From positions 24,109-88,108 of IMG/VR virus record IMGVR_UViG_3300010354_000057: a stretch of 64,000 bases of DNA; one strand, 5' to 3'. The translations under genes were made by a program, and so were the position numbers. Positions within the stretch are counted from its first letter, which is position 1. Each line of letters begins with the position of its first letter. Shown here one piece after another: positions 24,677-32,729 of this stretch. This stretch comes from a virus. Under the pieces are notes generated by a model. That model was not told the DNA's origin. It saw only the letters and a list, made by a program, of their open reading frames with translations, and made no database searches.

Positions 24677-25315
24677 ATGGCGAAAAAAAAGCAAAAGAGA
24701 ATATATCCACCAGATCCAAGAACTATTACTACAATGAATTACTTTGGTAGAACATTGTATCATGCGTATAATGTTCTTTCCGAAGAAGATGTTAAAGGAT
24801 TAATTGAAGAGATAAATGATGAATTAACTATTAATCCAGATAATAAAGATGGATATATAGAAGCCACTAACGGATTAGCTAAAAGAAAAATAAAAAATAA
24901 ACAATGTTGGTATAATTTTTTTAAAATGGTTAAATCACATTTAAACAATTATGCTGAAATTACAAATAATCCTAGTATAAAAACATTAAAAGTAGCTTCT
25001 TATTGGGCAAAAAGAATGTATAAAGATGTGACAGATGATCAATATGAAGAGCAAATGTATATTAATTACGGTAATTTACATGCTCATACTAATTTAGACT
25101 TGGGTATAATTTATTATTTACAAAATCCATCAAGAATATATGGAACACTAATTGAAGATAAGGGCAGAGAATTTATTGTTCCAGGAGATGAAAATTCTAT
25201 GATTATTCATCATTCTGATATGAATCACGCTGCAGTCTTGCCACCACCTGTTATTACAAAAGATTCTCCTAGAGTTACAATAATTGTAGATTTTAAATAT
25301 GCACATAAATTTTAA
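24677..25315 (+). CDS. 2OG-oxygenase-like protein, paralogue of the gene at 22210
   Basis: 212 residues, strongly basic N-terminus (MAKKKQKRIYPPDPRTI) and the same core as the protein at 22210: LHAHTNLDLGIIYYLQNPSR, SMIIHHSDMNHAAVLP and IIVDFKYAH. It has its own promoter. The two copies bracket the radical SAM/membrane-protein genes, so the block probably arose by duplication with intervening genes kept. Confidence 0.65.
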   Translation: MAKKKQKRIYPPDPRTITTMNYFGRTLYHAYNVLSEEDVKGLIEEINDELTINPDNKDGYIEATNGLAKRKIKNKQCWYNFFKMVKSHLNNYAEITNNPSIKTLKVASYWAKRMYKDVTDDQYEEQMYINYGNLHAHTNLDLGIIYYLQNPSRIYGTLIEDKGREFIVPGDENSMIIHHSDMNHAAVLPPPVITKDSPRVTIIVDFKYAHKF

Positions 25316-25318
25316 AAA

Positions 25319-25729
25319 ATGATAGATAAAAAAAAATTAGAAACTATTATTACTAAAATTAATAATAGATGTAATCCATACGAATATGAAAGTTTTGATG
25401 ATTTATTGGATGAAATTGAAGAAACCTCTACTGGGCGGGCAACATTTTTTACTGAACAAGAAGTTGAATGGGTTCAATCTAATCCAAAGATAGAACTGAA
25501 CATATTAAAAATGTGTCAAAAAATTTGGGATTATAAACTCAAAACAGTAAATACTGATAGTGCAACACTTTCTTCTATATTACATTCTTTAGATTTAGTT
25601 TGTAATAATAAACAGTTTCCTCCTGCTAAAAATATTGAATTTTTAGCAAGTGAAAAATCAGTCTTAATTAGAGAAACTATAGAAGAAACTTTATTGATGT
25701 TAGATTTAAGTATTATACCTTATAGATGA
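25319..25729 (+). CDS. Small helical protein, tandem paralogue 1
   Basis: 136 residues, related to the next gene product: both begin with a basic helix, then (N/H)RCNP(Y/S)(E/D)Y(E/D)(S/T)F(D/E)DLL, then T(E/D)(Q/D)E(V/I)(E/N)W, and end with LLM-DLS(I/V)(I/L)PY. Soluble and acidic. No family recognised. Four bases separate it from the upstream oxygenase-like gene. Confidence 0.6.
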   Translation: MIDKKKLETIITKINNRCNPYEYESFDDLLDEIEETSTGRATFFTEQEVEWVQSNPKIELNILKMCQKIWDYKLKTVNTDSATLSSILHSLDLVCNNKQFPPAKNIEFLASEKSVLIRETIEETLLMLDLSIIPYR

Positions 25730-26163
25730 TGAATAAAATAGTTTTCTATAAAAAATTAAGATCTATAATACAAAAAATTATTCATAGATGTAATCCCTCA
25801 GACTATGATACTTTTGAGGATTTGTTACTTGATATTAATGGTAGTGTTTTTGATGAAGATCATGGATCTACTTTTTTGACTGATGATGAAATTAATTGGA
25901 TAAATTCTGATATTGAAATAAAGGAAAATATAATTGAATTGTGTTTAATTCACGCTCAAGAAAATAAAAATAATATTGATGGGACAATAGAATCATTATT
26001 AACGGAATTGGATTTGATATATCAACCAGAAGCAAAAATTTTAAATATATCATTTGATTTTAAAAATCTTTCATACTTAAAAGAGCACACTATGGAATTA
26101 TCTGATTTAATTGAATCACAATTATTAATGAACGATTTAAGTGTATTACCTTATAAAAAATAA
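25726..26163 (+). CDS. Small helical protein, tandem paralogue 2
   Basis: 145 residues, sharing start (HRCNPSDYDTFEDLLLDI) and end (QLLMNDLSVLPYKK) with the preceding protein while the middle has diverged. The ATG overlaps the preceding TGA. The kept ends suggest they are the functional parts; a binding partner or substrate of the nearby radical SAM/2OG enzymes is one idea. The unit ends at the palindrome at 26164. Confidence 0.6.
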   Translation: MMNKIVFYKKLRSIIQKIIHRCNPSDYDTFEDLLLDINGSVFDEDHGSTFLTDDEINWINSDIEIKENIIELCLIHAQENKNNIDGTIESLLTELDLIYQPEAKILNISFDFKNLSYLKEHTMELSDLIESQLLMNDLSVLPYKK

Positions 26164-26183
26164 GGACACTTTATAAAGTGTCC
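26164..26183 (+). terminator. Perfect palindrome GGACACTTTA/TAAAGTGTCC
   Basis: A 10+10 inverted repeat immediately after the stop codon, with no loop unless the inner A-T pairs open, and followed by ACTTTATATT rather than a T run. It could be a terminator or an operator; TATAAT at 26218-26223 then precedes the RNA ligase ATG by 19 bases. Confidence 0.5.
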
Positions 26184-26242
26184 ACTTTATATTGCAGAAA
26201 GTTCAAATCTTTGATATTATAATCTCATAACAATTTTTTACC

Positions 26243-27418
26243 ATGTTTCGTTATCAATTCCCACAAATTAATAGTATTGATGATGTAATTCCTTATATTG
26301 AAGGTAGGAATGAATATAAGGTATCAGTTAAAGATTGGTATACTGTCATTAACTATATGGTTGCCTTTGAAGATACATTTCAATGGGACAGTGGTGATCC
26401 AGTAGGATCTTCTATTCGTAGGGAATGTAGGGGGATGATCTTTAATTCTGAAACTGGAAAGATTATCTCTCACCCATACCATAAGTTTTTTAATGTTGGT
26501 GAAAAGGAAGAAACTCAAATTAATAAAATTAATCTATATGAACCTCATGTAGTTTTAGAAAAACTTGATGGGTCTATGATCCGTCCAATTCCAACACCAG
26601 AAGGGTTTAGGTTAGGTACTAAAGCAGGTATCACTGATGTTGCTATGAGTGCTGAGGTTTTTATTGCTGATAAACCACAGTATTTTGATTTTATTCATTC
26701 AATGTTTGATGGTGGAATGACACCTATTTTTGAATGGTGCTCTCGTAAGAATAGAATTGTTATTGATTATCCAGAAGATCAACTTATTCTTACTGCAATA
26801 CGCAATACTGTGATGGGTGTATATTTGACATATGAAAATATGGTAGAATTGTCTGAACACTGGAATATCCCAGTGGTAAAGGCAGTTGATGGTCTTGCTG
26901 TTCAAGACATTAATCTTTTTGTAAAGCAAGTTAGGGAGTGGGATGATGGTGAAGGGATCGTTCTCAGATTTAATGATGGTCACATGGTCAAAGTTAAAGC
27001 GGATGACTATGTTGTTCGGCACAGATCAAAAGAGGCTATTAGTCAAGAGAAGAATGTTATTCAGGCAGTTCTGGATGATGTAGTAGATGATCTTATTCCT
27101 TTGTTGGATGAAAAAGATTCAAATAGATTGAAAGAATATCAACGTGCTTTTTGGGATGGTGTTCACCATACTGTGATGGACATGAATGATCTTTATAATG
27201 GTGGAAATCTTATGTATCCAGATAAAAAAGAATTTGCTGTTAATTTTGTACAAAAGATGATCCTTCCTATTCATGCACCTATCATGTATGCTATTAGGGG
27301 AGGCAAACCAACTATTGAAGTCATTAAAGAAATGATCCGTAAATCTCTTAGCTCACAGACTAAAATTGATGAAAATCGTTGGTTGTGGGGAAATTTGGAT
27401 TGGAATTATTATGCCTGA
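26243..27418 (+). CDS. rnlA: RNA ligase, T4 Rnl1-type
   Basis: 391 residues, close to the T4 Rnl1 length of 374. Nucleotidyltransferase motif I is EKLDGS with the AMP-accepting Lys107; motif IIIa FEWCSRKNRIVI (163-174); motif IV EGIVLRF (237-243); motif V MVKVKADDYV with Lys250/Lys252. T4 Rnl1 reseals tRNA cut in the anticodon loop by host suicide nucleases, after end-healing by Pnk. Here kinase and phosphatase genes follow directly, the first overlapping by 8 bases, so this is a repair operon. Preceded by a -10-like TATAAT at 26218. Confidence 0.88.
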   Translation: MFRYQFPQINSIDDVIPYIEGRNEYKVSVKDWYTVINYMVAFEDTFQWDSGDPVGSSIRRECRGMIFNSETGKIISHPYHKFFNVGEKEETQINKINLYEPHVVLEKLDGSMIRPIPTPEGFRLGTKAGITDVAMSAEVFIADKPQYFDFIHSMFDGGMTPIFEWCSRKNRIVIDYPEDQLILTAIRNTVMGVYLTYENMVELSEHWNIPVVKAVDGLAVQDINLFVKQVREWDDGEGIVLRFNDGHMVKVKADDYVVRHRSKEAISQEKNVIQAVLDDVVDDLIPLLDEKDSNRLKEYQRAFWDGVHHTVMDMNDLYNGGNLMYPDKKEFAVNFVQKMILPIHAPIMYAIRGGKPTIEVIKEMIRKSLSSQTKIDENRWLWGNLDWNYYA

Positions 27419-27887
27419 ACTTGTAATGCTCTGTGGAATTCCAACTTCTGGAAAATCTACATATGTTAAAAAACTCAAGAAGATTGACTACTGGAAGGAT
27501 GCAGTCGTTCTCTCTACTGATAACTACATTGAAGAATATGCAAAACGTGTCGGACAAACTTATAATGAAGTCTTTGATGATGTAATTCCTGATGCAACCA
27601 GAGAACTTGAACTTCAACTGATCATGGCGAAGGACAAGGGAAAGGACATCATTTGGGATCAGACAAACTTATCAGTCAAGACCCGAAAGAAAAAACTTTC
27701 TAAACTTCCTTCCTTTTATGCCAGAGGTGTGGTATACTTTGAAGTATCCCTAGAGGAGGCACTGGAACGAAACAAACATCGTGAAGGAAAGTTCATTCCT
27801 GAAAGTATTTTGAAACGAATGTGGCATCAATTTGAAATTCCTACTCGCAATGAGGACTTTGATTATGTTGAAAAAGTTGAAAGTTAA
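27411..27887 (+). CDS. Polynucleotide 5'-kinase (kinase domain only)
   Basis: 158 residues from the ATG at 27411; the open frame reaches further upstream but that part is out-of-frame ligase sequence. P-loop GIPTSGKST (residues 9-17), then LSTDNYI and IIWDQTNLS match the kinase half of T4 Pnk/PseT. T4 Pnk is a single protein of about 300 residues with a C-terminal phosphatase; here the chain stops after the kinase and the phosphatase is encoded separately after one small ORF. Role: put 5' phosphate on cleaved RNA before ligation. Confidence 0.82.
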   Translation: MPELVMLCGIPTSGKSTYVKKLKKIDYWKDAVVLSTDNYIEEYAKRVGQTYNEVFDDVIPDATRELELQLIMAKDKGKDIIWDQTNLSVKTRKKKLSKLPSFYARGVVYFEVSLEEALERNKHREGKFIPESILKRMWHQFEIPTRNEDFDYVEKVES

Positions 27888-28095
27888 AGAACAATACAAC
27901 CATCACTTTGAATATCAAAACGACATTGATCGGATTGTGAAGATTTTTGCCGATCGTGGTTATGAGATTTCTCATACTGATGCTGTTCACGCTTGGGAGC
28001 AATACTCTGATAGCATGGCAGCAGGTTGGATGTGTTTAGGTGATGATGAAGAAGTCTTTCAAGACGCTTTTTATTATTTTGAGGAAGTTCAATGA
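27865..28095 (+). CDS. Small protein between kinase and phosphatase genes
   Basis: 76 residues from the ATG at 27865, overlapping the kinase 3' end by 23 bases and the phosphatase start by 4. Sequence DIDRIVKIFADRGYEISHTD and AHAWEQYSDSM-like helix pattern; soluble. No family recognised. Tight overlaps on both sides suggest co-expression with the repair enzymes. Confidence 0.6.
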   Translation: MLKKLKVKEQYNHHFEYQNDIDRIVKIFADRGYEISHTDAVHAWEQYSDSMAAGWMCLGDDEEVFQDAFYYFEEVQ

Positions 28096-28538
28096 CTAAA
28101 CCTGATTGTTACATCTTTGACTTAGATGGAACTATTTGTGATGTTCGTCATCGCCGCCAATACGTTGCAACAAAACCAAGAAATTGGGATGCCTGGAACG
28201 CTGGTCTTGTAAATGATAAACCTCACAAAAGTGTTCTTGGAATTGTTCAGTCACTTACTTATTATTATCCTGTAATTATTGTAAGTGGTCGCTCTGATGA
28301 TTATCGTGAGAAAACTGAAGAATGGTTGAAAAAAAATGAAGTTGAATACAACAAACTCTACATGAGAAAATATAAAGATCATCGTGATGATTCAGTTGTG
28401 AAGGCGGAAATTGCTGATGAAATTGAAAAAGAATATAATATCCTAGGTGTCTTTGATGATCGCCAACGTGTTGTAAATATGTGGATTGAACGTGGTGTTT
28501 GGGTATTTGATGTTGGTCAAGGAAAAGGAAATTTTTAA
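28092..28538 (+). CDS. HAD-type polynucleotide 3'-phosphatase (Pnk C-terminal domain)
   Basis: 148 residues. HAD motif I FDLDGT (Asp10/Asp12), motif II VSGRSD, and the acidic motif GVFDDRQRVVNMW match the C-terminal phosphatase of T4 Pnk. This domain removes 2',3'-cyclic or 3' phosphate from cut RNA. As a separate gene after the kinase, it completes the end-healing set with the Rnl1-type ligase. Alternative: a deoxynucleotidase-like HAD, but gene order argues for RNA repair. Confidence 0.8.
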   Translation: MTKPDCYIFDLDGTICDVRHRRQYVATKPRNWDAWNAGLVNDKPHKSVLGIVQSLTYYYPVIIVSGRSDDYREKTEEWLKKNEVEYNKLYMRKYKDHRDDSVVKAEIADEIEKEYNILGVFDDRQRVVNMWIERGVWVFDVGQGKGNF

Positions 28539-28540
28539 TC

Positions 28541-29092
28541 ATGTCCTTTATAAAATTAAAAAATAAATTCTTTATTGGACATTATGATGTAATTTCTGGT
28601 AAGTATCAGTATGGTTTAAATACTTCTGATGGATTTTTTGGGATAAAGTATTCATATATTGATCTTTCAAATTATGATGATCTAATTGAAGTAGTTCCAG
28701 AATGTTATAGAGATAGATGTGCTATTTCTTTGATGAATTTAAATTGTAAAGTTCCACCTCATACTGATAGTGGAATTGAGGCAATTATTAATTTCTATGT
28801 TAAGAGTGATAATTGTAAAACTCATTTTTATGAGTTTAAAAATTCAACTCCTAAAACATTTAAATTACCAACACAAAAAGATGGATCTATATTTGATGAA
28901 GATGATTTACATGAAACTGGTAGTTTTATATCCGAAGATGGTGATGCTTATTTACTAGATGTATCAAAACCACATTCAGTAACTCCACTTCACTCTGGAC
29001 CTGTAAATAGAAAAGCAATATGCCTTCAACTGTTATATACTACTTTTGATGAAGCAAAACAAATGTTAGAACAATCTAATCAAATTTTATGA
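28541..29092 (+). CDS. 2OG-Fe(II) oxygenase-like protein
   Basis: 183 residues, starting three bases after the phosphatase stop. KVPPHTDSGIEAIINFYV gives the HxD iron pair and GDAYLLDVSKPHSVTP the distal His, with RKAICLQLLY closing; the pattern is like aspartyl/asparaginyl-hydroxylase-type 2OG enzymes. It overlaps the convergent radical SAM gene by 17 bases. Substrate unknown. Confidence 0.72.
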   Translation: MSFIKLKNKFFIGHYDVISGKYQYGLNTSDGFFGIKYSYIDLSNYDDLIEVVPECYRDRCAISLMNLNCKVPPHTDSGIEAIINFYVKSDNCKTHFYEFKNSTPKTFKLPTQKDGSIFDEDDLHETGSFISEDGDAYLLDVSKPHSVTPLHSGPVNRKAICLQLLYTTFDEAKQMLEQSNQIL

Positions 29093-29924
29093 ATTGGTTT
29101 TTAAATAAATCTTCTGATTCTTTTACAGACATCAGAGGATTTTTTGTATTATGAATATAATTTTTATGTGCTGGACACATACTACAAACTGATTCTGATT
29201 TTCTATTAAAGAATTCTATAATCTGATCTTGATTGCAATTAGGATCTAAAGGTTTATATTTTAAATAAGGATCCCATTTTTCTGACAACTTATATTTCTT
29301 TGCCATTAATGGTAAATATGCGAGAGGTGGACACTTCCAAATCATTCCTTCGTGTAATTGGAAACATGTTCCTTCCATAAAACAATTATTCCAACTTGCT
29401 TCAGCATTGTTATCTTCAAATGGTAATATATTTTCACCATATCCTTTGTAAATTTGTGTCCAATACTCGTGGGTTGTATTTACAGACACATTGATTCCAA
29501 GTTCATTTTTCCATTTTAAACATAATTTTAAATTGTCTTTTATCCTATTAATATAATCTTTTGATTTGCTGTGTATAGATAGTGATAGATTTATATTATT
29601 ATCTTTCAGTGCTTCTCCTAAGTTATTATGGGTGTGTAAGAAAAAACCATTAGTGGTTAATTTTATATAAGTATCTCCCCACATTTCTCTCGATAGATAC
29701 AGGAAATCAATCAAATTTTTATGTAATGTTGGTTCTCCACCAAGTAATATAAATTGTTTTGGTTGAATTCTATTATTCCAATTTCCCATCCACAATCTAC
29801 CTTCTTCAAGACTTATCATTCTAGAGTGTCCATGATTGGTAAAGTCAGAACAACTTTCACATGTTAAGTTGCAATTATGGGTGATGTGAAAGTCTATAAT
29901 TGGTACACTTACTTTTGAATGCAT
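29076..29924 (-). CDS. Radical SAM protein, paralogue of the gene at 23807
   Basis: 282 residues on the minus strand. Cys18-NLT-Cys22-ES-Cys25, LLGGEPTLHKNL, QLHEGMIWKCPPLAYLPL and FNRKSESVCSMCPAH are shared almost motif for motif with the protein at 23807, including the late Cys sets that may hold an extra Fe-S cluster. Inverted relative to its paralogue and divergent from the twitch-type radical SAM gene at 29965; the gap between them is only 40 bases with TATAAT at 29936. Confidence 0.85.
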   Translation of the reverse strand: MHSKVSVPIIDFHITHNCNLTCESCSDFTNHGHSRMISLEEGRLWMGNWNNRIQPKQFILLGGEPTLHKNLIDFLYLSREMWGDTYIKLTTNGFFLHTHNNLGEALKDNNINLSLSIHSKSKDYINRIKDNLKLCLKWKNELGINVSVNTTHEYWTQIYKGYGENILPFEDNNAEASWNNCFMEGTCFQLHEGMIWKCPPLAYLPLMAKKYKLSEKWDPYLKYKPLDPNCNQDQIIEFFNRKSESVCSMCPAHKNYIHNTKNPLMSVKESEDLFKNQFIKFD

Positions 29925-29964
29925 CTTTATTATGATATAATCAGTATATAGTTAGAATATTAAT

Positions 29965-31167
29965 ATGAATAAACCTCATTGTATAGTTCCTTGGGTATAC
30001 TTTTTTGCTGAAGCAAATGGTGATGTTGTTCCATGCTGTGTGAATGATACATTTTTAGGAAATGTTCTAGAACAAGATTACAAAAAAATATGGAACTCTA
30101 GAAAAATGAATAGATTTAGGAGAAGTATGTTAACTCCAGGACCACTTCCAAAATCTTGTCAAATATGTATAGAGAATGAGTTATTAACTAGCGACTATAA
30201 CAACACTTATAATCTTAGAGAATACTATAACAATTTTTTTAAAGACACTTTTGATGAAATTCAATATATTACTAACACTGATGGATCTATAAAGGAAGAT
30301 AAGATAAAATTTAAATCTTTTGTTTTCAAAGTTAGTAATAAATGTAATTTTCAGTGTAGAATGTGTAATGCTAGTAATAGTTCTTTGATAGCTGGAGAAG
30401 TAATAGAAAATCCAAAATTTTATAGAAAATTTGTTGAGGAAAACATAGATGATTTGGAATTAATAGAATTTATTGGTGGGGAATCATTATTAATGAATGA
30501 AACTTATGAATTATTGGAATTTTTAATTCAAAGAAATAAACCACATCCATATCTACATTTTAATACAAATATGTCTATTTTAGGTTTGGGTGGTAAAAAT
30601 ATTTTGGAGTATTTAAATAAATTAAATAAAGATAAGATCGAAATAGTTGCAAGTATAGATGAGATTGACGAGAGATCAGAATATATAAGAAAAAATTGCA
30701 ATTGGAAAACAGTAGAAAAAAACTTACAATTAATTTCTAAACAAAGTTTTAAAACTAACACAAATATTGTTGCTAGTTGTTATAATGTGTTTAGACTTCC
30801 AAAAATAATAGAGCGTCTTGTTGAGATTGGATATATAAATCAAAGAAATAATTACCAAAACTTTATGTTTAATCCAGTTATTGGAGATTGTGATATTTCA
30901 TTGTTAAGTAAAAAATTTAGAAAAAAAATAGATGATGAAATTTATGATTTTCTTTTATATTATAATAAAAAATATAATGTTGATGTCACATATAAATTTA
31001 AAATAATTTTTAGTAAATTAAATCGTGAAGAACCAGAAAATATAGATGATATGAGATTAGAATTTCTAAAAGAAACTTCTAAAAAGGATAAAATAAGAGG
31101 TGAAAAATTATTAAAAGTAATTCCAGAACTTAGAGATATTATTGAATTAATGAGAAATGGAAACTGA
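29965..31167 (+). CDS. Twitch-type radical SAM protein
   Basis: 400 residues. The radical SAM motif is central rather than N-terminal: Cys127-NFQ-Cys131-RM-Cys134, then FIGGESLLMNE. Upstream is a Cys-rich section (IVPW, GDVVPCC, Cys24/25, LPKSCQICIE, Cys65/68) typical of a SPASM/twitch-like auxiliary cluster placed before the core. A paralogue with the same plan lies at 48520-49806. Such proteins occur widely in marine phages and surface-sugar loci with unknown substrates. Confidence 0.82.
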   Translation: MNKPHCIVPWVYFFAEANGDVVPCCVNDTFLGNVLEQDYKKIWNSRKMNRFRRSMLTPGPLPKSCQICIENELLTSDYNNTYNLREYYNNFFKDTFDEIQYITNTDGSIKEDKIKFKSFVFKVSNKCNFQCRMCNASNSSLIAGEVIENPKFYRKFVEENIDDLELIEFIGGESLLMNETYELLEFLIQRNKPHPYLHFNTNMSILGLGGKNILEYLNKLNKDKIEIVASIDEIDERSEYIRKNCNWKTVEKNLQLISKQSFKTNTNIVASCYNVFRLPKIIERLVEIGYINQRNNYQNFMFNPVIGDCDISLLSKKFRKKIDDEIYDFLLYYNKKYNVDVTYKFKIIFSKLNREEPENIDDMRLEFLKETSKKDKIRGEKLLKVIPELRDIIELMRNGN

Positions 31168-31654
31168 TATTTTATTGGAACTATCTGCGAAATATGCGAG
31201 ATACAATTTTCATAAAGAAGAAGAACCAGTTTTTAAAGCATTCTCTGAAACTTCTTCATTAATGTCCTTTGAAGAATATAAAAAATGGGTTAAGCAAAAG
31301 TTTGAAAATTATTATTCTATTATTTGCTTAATGTGGAAAGGTGATGAAAATAGAATTGAAACACAACTATTAGATGACTATACAAATTTGGTTGATCTTT
31401 ATTCTGAAAAAAATGAAAATGTTAATCCAATAATAGGTGAAGATATGAGAAATCTTAAAGATCTATTATCATTTGCAATATATTTTTGTGAATATAGAAT
31501 ACAGCATATTACATTTGATAAATTTTCTGAAGGAAAAAGTTATCAAGAAATATTATACGATACTCAGTATTTTAGGGAGAAAAAAGATTTATGGTTAACC
31601 CAATATGATAAAGTAATGGAAAAAATTCATGCCGATCTTACCCATTCAGCATAA
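31157..31654 (+). CDS. Hypothetical helical protein
   Basis: 165 residues (METDILLELSAKYARYNFHK), mostly helical, soluble and acidic, with aromatic-rich mid part (FENYYSIICLMWKGDENR). It overlaps the preceding radical SAM gene by 11 bases and the convergent methyltransferase gene by 28. No family recognised; possible partner of the radical SAM protein. Confidence 0.6.
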   Translation: METDILLELSAKYARYNFHKEEEPVFKAFSETSSLMSFEEYKKWVKQKFENYYSIICLMWKGDENRIETQLLDDYTNLVDLYSEKNENVNPIIGEDMRNLKDLLSFAIYFCEYRIQHITFDKFSEGKSYQEILYDTQYFREKKDLWLTQYDKVMEKIHADLTHSA

Positions 31655-32148
31655 ATTCTATGGTTACTATCATATTTCAAATCTACACATGTAAATTTGA
31701 AATGTTCTGCAAACTTTAAATGTAAATCATAAGACCAAGGAAAAAAGTCTATTTTTTGACATTCTTTATTTTCATGATCTTGTCTACCTGGATTACATCT
31801 CCAGTAAATTCTTGATGTTGGTTTTAGTAACTTTACTACAGAACTAATTTCTGATATAATTTTGTCTCCTGGTCCAAAATTAATACTACCAAGACAAAAA
31901 GCAACATCAAATCTTTGATCTGTTTTGAATTTATCTATAGTAACTTTATAATCTGCTTCATCAAATGCGGGATCTATTCCAATTAAATTTTTAATTTTAC
32001 TTTTGAATGGATTTGGTCCACAACCAACATCTAAAACCCACTCATCATCCGCAATATTGTTTATTAAATTCCAACCAGAATATAAGTATTGATCTAAATT
32101 ACTGGTCCATTTTGTTGCAAAGTATTCATTCAATTGCTCTTGTTTCAT
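31627..32148 (-). CDS. Class I SAM-dependent methyltransferase
   Basis: 173 residues from the minus-strand ATG at 32148; the frame stays open upstream but would then run through the next gene. WVLDVGCGPNPF is methyltransferase motif I, LIGIDPAFDEADY motif II, and FDVAFCLGSINFG the motif-IV region. Its start codon shares two bases with the divergent sulfotransferase-like gene's ATG. Target unknown; context suggests glycan or small-molecule methylation. Confidence 0.72.
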   Translation of the reverse strand: MKQEQLNEYFATKWTSNLDQYLYSGWNLINNIADDEWVLDVGCGPNPFKSKIKNLIGIDPAFDEADYKVTIDKFKTDQRFDVAFCLGSINFGPGDKIISEISSVVKLLKPTSRIYWRCNPGRQDHENKECQKIDFFPWSYDLHLKFAEHFKFTCVDLKYDSNHRIYAEWVRSA

Positions 32149-32725
32149 GAAATTACCTAAAAGAATATTTTTTACTGGAGTTCCTGGATCCCGTTGGAGT
32201 GGTATCGCACAGACGCTAGAAATGATGTCTGGTATGAATACCTCTGACCGCACACCTGAGCGTGAATACGTTCATCATAGTTATACTGGACACAAAGGAG
32301 CGTATTTTGGACCTGGCATGGAGTTTGAACCAATTCTTGATCCAGATTATATTGATCAGGCATGGATTGAACCTCAGGGGTGTAAACTTGTTAAAAGTCA
32401 TGAATGGTCTTATTATCTAGGTGAAATCCGTCAGAAGTTTCCAGACGACTGGATAATGATGGTTTATCGTCCTGATATGACTAGTTATGCATGGTGGCAT
32501 GAAGCTGGAGGTTTTCAAATACAATATCCTAATTATTCTCATTATAAAAATAGTAGTGTTATGCTATGTGAAATAATGCAACAAAACTCTTTTATTTTAA
32601 AATTTGGTATGGAAAATAAATGTAGTTGGGAATATTTTAATGAAGAATGGGTGCAGAAAAATTTTAATCAACAGATTATAGTGAATAATGTTCATAATGA
32701 CATTTTAGTAACTTTGATAAAATAA
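32147..32725 (+). CDS. Sulfotransferase-like P-loop protein
   Basis: 192 residues. IFFTGVPGSRWSGIAQ is a glycine-rich loop like the PAPS 5'-phosphosulfate loop of sulfotransferases, followed by HHSYTGHKGAYFGPGMEFE, a segment I recall in cyanophage proteins of this type. Starts divergently on top of the methyltransferase ATG. First of eight nucleotide-binding, sulfotransferase-like genes running to 39776. Confidence 0.6.
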   Translation: MKLPKRIFFTGVPGSRWSGIAQTLEMMSGMNTSDRTPEREYVHHSYTGHKGAYFGPGMEFEPILDPDYIDQAWIEPQGCKLVKSHEWSYYLGEIRQKFPDDWIMMVYRPDMTSYAWWHEAGGFQIQYPNYSHYKNSSVMLCEIMQQNSFILKFGMENKCSWEYFNEEWVQKNFNQQIIVNNVHNDILVTLIK

Positions 32726-32729
32726 GAAA

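Noticed and set aside
26699-27022. Minus-strand 107-residue frame
   Set aside because: Lies wholly opposite the RNA ligase motifs III-V.
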